28,257 bases of DNA from an uncultured Sphingomonas sp. (GTDB taxonomy: Bacteria; Pseudomonadota; Alphaproteobacteria; Sphingomonadales; Sphingomonadaceae): positions 1 through 28,257 of the forward strand of contig NZ_CAKTFO010000029.1 of assembly GCF_934560975.1 (NCBI RefSeq), in the 5' to 3' direction. Position 1 is the stretch's first letter, and each line of letters starts with the position of its first letter. A model generated the notes under the pieces. It saw only the letters and a program-made list of their open reading frames with translations. It was not told the origin of the DNA and did not search any database. Below, in pieces: positions 24,835 through 28,257 of the stretch. Position numbers and translations under genes: made by a program.

Positions 24835-27288
24835 TCATGCGGCCATATCCTCGGCGGCCGCGGGGCGCCCATAGCGCATCTTCAATGCCGGGATAAGGTC
24901 CGCTGCGGCGATCGGCTTGGCAAGCACGTGATGAACGCCGCGCGCGCGCAGGTCGGCGATCAGCGCGGGCGACGGCGTCGGCCACATCAGGGTAAAATGC
25001 GCACCGGCCTCTGCCGCCATCGTGGCGACACGCGCGGCGACCTCCACGTCCAGGCCGAGCGTGCCGGCATCGGCCAGGATGTGGTCGACGCCCTGCTTCT
25101 CCAGCGCAGCGATCGCCCGCGGAAGGTCGGGAGCGAAGCCGACTCCGCCGGTCTCGCCCGCCAGAAGCGCGCGCATGATACCCTGTTGCAGCGGGTTGGC
25201 ATCGATCACCAGCAGCTCGGCATCGGCCAGCCGCGCAGCCGCCGGGCGGGCGGCGCGGGCGGCGACCGGCTCGGCCCTGACCAGCGGCACCGCTACGGTA
25301 AAGGTCGCGCCGGCGCCGGGCACGCTGTCCAACGTCACGTCGCCCGCCATGGCGTGCGCAAGGCTGCGGCAGATGGCGAGGCCCAGTCCGGTGCCGCCAT
25401 GGCGGCGGGTGACGCCGCCATCCACCTGGCGGAACGATTCAAAGATTTCCTGCTGCTTGTCCACGGGAATGCCGACGCCGCTGTCGCTGACCGCGATCAG
25501 CAGCTGCTCGCCGCCGTCGTACGGCGTCGTAGCGGCGGACAGGCGCACCCGGCCGCGGTCGGTGAACTTGATGGCGTTGGACATCAGGTTGAACAGGATC
25601 TGCCGCAGGCGCACCTCGTCGGCGACGATGCGCGGCGGCACGTTGCCGAGGTCGAGTTCGATCGCGATCCGCTTGGTGTCGGCCTGCCCGGTCCAGACCT
25701 GCGCGGTCTCCTCCAACAGGCGGTGCAGGTCCATTTCCGCCGCATGGATCTGCAACTCGCCCTTTTCGATCTTGGCCATGTCGAGGATGTCGTCCACCAG
25801 CGCGCGCATCGTCTCGCCCGCGCCGTGGACCAGCTCGATCCGGCTGCGCAGCATCGGGTCGAGCTGGCGCGTCGCCAGGATCACCTGCGTCATGCCGAGA
25901 ATGCCGTTGAGCGGCGTGCGGATTTCGTGGCTGGTGGTGGCCAGGAACTCCGTCTTGGCCGCCAGCGCGCGTTCCAGCGCAGCGTTGGTCCGGACGAGTG
26001 ATTCGTTGACATCGCGCACCTGGTTGCGGCTGCGGCGGATGGACAGAAAGCCGATCAGCAGCAGCGCCGTCACCATCGCCGCGACCGACAGCAATCCGGT
26101 GGTCAGCGCGTTGTGGAAACGCACATTGGCGCGCGCGATCGTCGCATCGCGTTCGGCCTGGCCCGCGCGCAACTCGGCGATCTTCAGGTCCTGGTTGGCG
26201 AAATCGAACCGCGCGCTCATCAACGCCGCGCTGGTTGACGCCGCCAGCCCCCGCGCCTTGTCGTCCAGCCGCCGGAACGCCTCAAGGTGCCGGAGCGCCT
26301 GCGCATCGTCCCCCAACCGACGATAGATTTCATAAGCGGTGTAGTGAAAGTCGCGGAGCGGCATGGTTGCATCGGCTTCTCGTTGTTCAAGAAGACTGCG
26401 CTGCACATTGCGTTGTGCCACCAGCAAGTCTCCTCGCCGCAATGCAAGCCGTGCTGCGACACTGAACAATGCCGGTCGCCATGCGGCAGCAGGACCTTGA
26501 CGCGCGATAGTGAAGGCGGACGACAATGTTTGCGAAGCGGCACCGAAGCGGTGCGCTTCAGCTTGCGTTGAAGCCAGATTTTGAAGAACGCGAACTTCAA
26601 GGAGAGGATTTCCAAGGCGTCGTGCCACAACAAGCGCACGCTTGTGTGCAGCTTCTGCCGCACCATAATGCTTCAATTCGAATAATGCGTTGCCGCGGTT
26701 GTTATCGATGGACAGCAGAAGGTTTGGATCATTGGATCCTGTGTCCGCAGAGTTGGCGTAATAACGCAGTGCGGTTTCATAGTCCCCCGCCCTCGCATAT
26801 AATGAGCCGAGGCTTAACAGGGCGATTGATTGCCCGCGTGCATCGTTGCCCGATCTGGCGAGGGTGTGCGCACGCTGGTAGTCATGCAGGGCCTCGGCAA
26901 CGTTGCCGCCCAGCTCTGCGGCTCCACCTCGCGTCAGCAAGAGCTGCCCGCGCAGCTTGGCTGCGTCGCTCCCATGAAGATGGGCGATTGTTACGAGCGT
27001 TTGGTCGATGACCCGCAGTGCGGCAGAAGGCTTGTTCAAGCTGAGAAGTGCTTCTGCCTGAAGACGGTCCACAATCGACCGATGCCGCAGGCGAATCCGT
27101 GCGTCTGTTTCCGAACCCGTAAGGTCGTGAAGAGCGCGCGCCATCTGTACGGCACGTTCAGGATCTTCCATAATCGCCGATCGAACATCGGCAACCTGGC
27201 GATCAAACTGGTTTGCAGCGAAGCTACCCTGTGAGCAAGTCAGCACTATCGCCAGTGCAGCAAGCAGCTTGAGCAAAGCCATCGACAT
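24835..27288 (-). CDS. Sensor histidine kinase with periplasmic TPR region and degenerate receiver
   Basis: A membrane histidine kinase of 817 residues. A signal peptide (MSMALLKLLAALAIVLTCSQGSFA) is followed by a periplasmic helical region of TPR-like repeats (about 30-385), with units such as AQLRGQLLLTRGGAAELGGN and ALRYYANSADTG. One membrane helix lies near 392-416 (LLSVAAMVTALLLIGFL). HisKA has H454 (TTSHEIRTPLNG). The ATPase carries the N box (LMSNAIKF, about 564), DSGVGIP (about 600) and GGTGLGLAI (about 628). A C-terminal receiver-like domain (about 688-805) reads VIDANP instead of DD and lacks the usual Thr/Ser, though an Asp (LADAG) and KP remain, so it is probably degenerate. A second ATG two codons in (27282) has better spacing to GGGG. 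The N-terminal half has lower GC than the kinase half. Confidence 0.9.
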   Translation of the reverse strand: MSMALLKLLAALAIVLTCSQGSFAANQFDRQVADVRSAIMEDPERAVQMARALHDLTGSETDARIRLRHRSIVDRLQAEALLSLNKPSAALRVIDQTLVTIAHLHGSDAAKLRGQLLLTRGGAAELGGNVAEALHDYQRAHTLARSGNDARGQSIALLSLGSLYARAGDYETALRYYANSADTGSNDPNLLLSIDNNRGNALFELKHYGAAEAAHKRALVVARRLGNPLLEVRVLQNLASTQAEAHRFGAASQTLSSAFTIARQGPAAAWRPALFSVAARLALRRGDLLVAQRNVQRSLLEQREADATMPLRDFHYTAYEIYRRLGDDAQALRHLEAFRRLDDKARGLAASTSAALMSARFDFANQDLKIAELRAGQAERDATIARANVRFHNALTTGLLSVAAMVTALLLIGFLSIRRSRNQVRDVNESLVRTNAALERALAAKTEFLATTSHEIRTPLNGILGMTQVILATRQLDPMLRSRIELVHGAGETMRALVDDILDMAKIEKGELQIHAAEMDLHRLLEETAQVWTGQADTKRIAIELDLGNVPPRIVADEVRLRQILFNLMSNAIKFTDRGRVRLSAATTPYDGGEQLLIAVSDSGVGIPVDKQQEIFESFRQVDGGVTRRHGGTGLGLAICRSLAHAMAGDVTLDSVPGAGATFTVAVPLVRAEPVAARAARPAAARLADAELLVIDANPLQQGIMRALLAGETGGVGFAPDLPRAIAALEKQGVDHILADAGTLGLDVEVAARVATMAAEAGAHFTLMWPTPSPALIADLRARGVHHVLAKPIAAADLIPALKMRYGRPAAAEDMAA

Positions 27289-27348
27289 ATCCCCGCCATA
27301 AGGCGGTTTAGGTTAACGCTTTACGCGACCCTGTATCAAGAGACGCCG

Positions 27349-27380
27349 ACGGCGACACGCCTGCCGAGACATGTCGCCGT
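27349..27380. repeat. Inverted repeat between the repeat-protein gene and the kinase
   Basis: Perfect 9-base arms ACGGCGACA (27349-27357) and TGTCGCCGT (27372-27380), with a 14-base loop. It is 61-92 bases upstream of the kinase start and 62-93 bases beyond the stop of the repeat-protein gene. It could be an operator or a transcript-end/processing hairpin; no T-run follows. Confidence 0.4.
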
Positions 27381-27441
27381 ATACCGATCAAGCGACCTCG
27401 CGCCCGCAAAAAGCCGTAGGGGCGGACCCCAGGTGATCGAC

Positions 27442-27561
27442 TTAGGAGGGGCGAACCGGACGGATGTAATCCAGCGAAGGCCGAACCGGACGGATATAAT
27501 CGAGCGAGGGACGGACGGGACGAATATAGTCCAGCGAAGGACGGACCGGACGAATATAGTC
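27442..27561 (-). repeat. Tandem 30-base coding repeat, four units
   Basis: Four head-to-tail 30-base units, each encoding LDYIRPVRPS. By direct comparison units 1 and 2 differ at 2 positions, units 1 and 3 at 5, and units 1 and 4 at 7, all synonymous. The first three bases of the span are the stop codon. Confidence 0.9.
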
Positions 27562-27651
27562 CAGGGCATAAGCCGGCGCGGCGCCGACGAGGGCGGTTGC
27601 CGCCAGTGCCAGAGCGACGGTGATACGACGAGCCTGGATTGCCTTGAACAT
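27442..27651 (-). CDS. Tiny exported protein of four LDYIRPVRPS repeats
   Basis: A 69-residue protein: a Sec-type signal (MFKAIQARRITVALALAATALVGAAPAYA, 29 residues, AYA cleavage site), then exactly four copies of LDYIRPVRPS and a stop. AAGGAGG lies about five bases before the ATG at 27651, an excellent ribosome-binding site. The mature part would be 40 residues, strongly basic (two Arg and one Asp per repeat) and proline-containing, with no cysteine. The four 30-base units differ only at synonymous positions, showing selection on the peptide. The function is unknown. An exported structural or surface peptide, a signal, or an antimicrobial-like peptide are all possible. It is followed by the sensor kinase on the same strand and preceded by CtrA-like boxes. 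Confidence 0.82.
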   Translation of the reverse strand: MFKAIQARRITVALALAATALVGAAPAYALDYIRPVRPSLDYIRPVRPSLDYIRPVRPSLDYIRPVRPS

Positions 27652-27703
27652 GATGCCTCCTTCGCAATGCACAAGCGGCAGCCGGCCGCCATTGCAGCGA
27701 AGG

Positions 27704-27751
27704 TTAGCGCAAACTTAACCCGCCGTAAAGACATTCTTAATGAGATATTAA
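27704..27751 (-). promoter_or_regulatory. Cluster of CtrA-like binding boxes
   Basis: Within an AT-rich patch upstream of the repeat-protein gene there is one perfect TTAA-N7-TTAA (27737-27751). There are also two near matches sharing a half-site: TTAG-N7-TTAA (27704-27718) and TTAA-N7-TAAA (27715-27729). TTAA-N7-TTAA is the binding consensus of the alphaproteobacterial cell-cycle regulator CtrA. The boxes lie 53-100 bases upstream of the ATG at 27651. Confidence 0.6.
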
Positions 27752-27766
27752 CCTATTAGCACACGT

Positions 27767-27779
27767 CGTTGTCACAACG
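27767..27779. repeat. Short palindrome CGTTGT-C-ACAACG
   Basis: Six-base arms around a single base, located between the EAL gene end and the CtrA-like boxes. It could be an operator half or part of the EAL transcript end. Short, so chance is possible. Confidence 0.25.
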
Positions 27780-27794
27780 CGTGAGGCGGGCGGT

Positions 27795-28257
27795 TCACCG
27801 CATGACAGCCCCCCGCGATAGCCAATCGAATCCAACAGCATAGCTGTCGGCGTTCCCCCTGTCGGCGCGCGCATCCAGAAACGCGCGCAGTTCGCCGACC
27901 GGCATCGGCGTCGCGATCAGGAAGCCCTGGATCACGTCGCAGCCCATCACCCGGAGCAGCGCCAGCGCAGCGGGCGAATCGACACCTTCCGCCGTCACCT
28001 CCATGTCTAGGGCATGGGCGAGGTCGATGGTCGATCGCACCAGCAGCGGATCGCGATGGCTGCTCGACAGACCGGAGATGAACATCCGGTCGATCTTGAG
28101 CTCCTTGGCAGGCAATTGTTTCAGATATGCGAGGCTGGACAGGCCGGCACCGTAATCGTCGATCGAAATCTTGATCCCGGCGTCCGCGAACAGGTGCAGG
28201 TTGCGCAGCGCCCCTTCCGGGTCGGCGATCATCGCCGTTTCCGTGATCTCGAACCCG
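27795..28257 (-). CDS. EAL domain protein (c-di-GMP phosphodiesterase type), 3' part only
   Basis: The C-terminal 153 or so residues of a protein whose start is beyond the right edge. The visible sequence holds the latter two-thirds of an EAL domain: FEITET, then SIDDYGAGLSSLAYLKQLPAKELKIDRMFI, then TAEGVDSPAALALLRVMGCDVIQGFLIATPMP. The residues needed for hydrolysis that can be seen (second Glu in EITE, the Asp pair in DDYGAG, Lys in LKID, Glu in AEGV, Gln in QGF) are retained. Cleavage of c-di-GMP to pGpG is therefore plausible. Whether a GGDEF, PAS or membrane part precedes it is not visible. The short tail after the domain (RADRGNADSYAVGFDWLSRG) is unremarkable. Confidence 0.9.
   Translation of the reverse strand, partial: GFEITETAMIADPEGALRNLHLFADAGIKISIDDYGAGLSSLAYLKQLPAKELKIDRMFISGLSSSHRDPLLVRSTIDLAHALDMEVTAEGVDSPAALALLRVMGCDVIQGFLIATPMPVGELRAFLDARADRGNADSYAVGFDWLSRGAVMR

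Noticed and set aside
27442..27561. The tandem 30-base units as a CRISPR or non-coding direct-repeat array
   Set aside because: There are no spacers, the units are contiguous and in frame, and they differ only synonymously behind a signal peptide and ribosome-binding site.

Overview
The window is GC-rich chromosomal DNA that reads as a sphingomonad-type alphaproteobacterium (Sphingomonas or a close relative). The evidence is the gene order dapF-mtaB-ftsY-yciB, the tpiA / ppiD-trpE pairing, CobS/CobT-type cobaltochelatase subunits, a cluster of CtrA-like boxes, EcfG-like promoter matches, and a short palindromic repeat with a GAAG loop of a kind I associate with sphingomonads. This assignment rests on family knowledge and gene order, not on a database search. 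No rRNA, tRNA, insertion sequence, phage gene or CRISPR array was seen. No stretch of more than 300 bases lacks a gene; the longest gap is 22235-22501.

Layout. 1-7454 (minus): phosphoenolpyruvate carboxylase, then a tripartite RND efflux operon (adaptor lipoprotein, inner-membrane pump, outer-membrane lipoprotein cut by the window edge). 7587-11723 (plus): aroQ, dapF, mtaB, ftsY and yciB, the last four joined by 4-base stop/start overlaps. 11736-14294 (minus): a soluble PAS-PAS chemoreceptor-like protein with a shortened signalling domain, Fe-type superoxide dismutase, and triosephosphate isomerase. 14434-17873 (plus): a PpiD-like periplasmic folding factor overlapping trpE. 18057-19246 (minus): a small hydrophilic protein and methionine aminopeptidase. 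19401-22234 (plus): cobS-cobT. 22502-23350 (minus): a glycine-zipper protein and ribosomal protein L28. 23499-24423 (plus): a small membrane-anchored protein, a YqaE/Pmp3 protein and the tRNA adenosine deaminase TadA. 24420-28257 (minus): a stand-alone receiver protein, a large TPR-sensor histidine kinase, a tiny exported protein made of four identical ten-residue repeats, and the end of an EAL (c-di-GMP) protein.

Most of the window is housekeeping. Four points stand out. (1) The PAS chemoreceptor start codon lies in the loop of a perfect 11-bp hairpin, suggesting translational control. (2) The exported LDYIRPVRPS-repeat protein has repeats that differ in DNA only at synonymous positions, and it sits below a cluster of CtrA-like boxes. 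It is followed by a periplasmic-TPR kinase and a receiver, so the locus could be an undescribed envelope signalling module; that link is inference. (3) A palindromic repeat lies in frame inside mtaB. (4) A near-match EcfG promoter precedes the small membrane-protein pair that includes YqaE.
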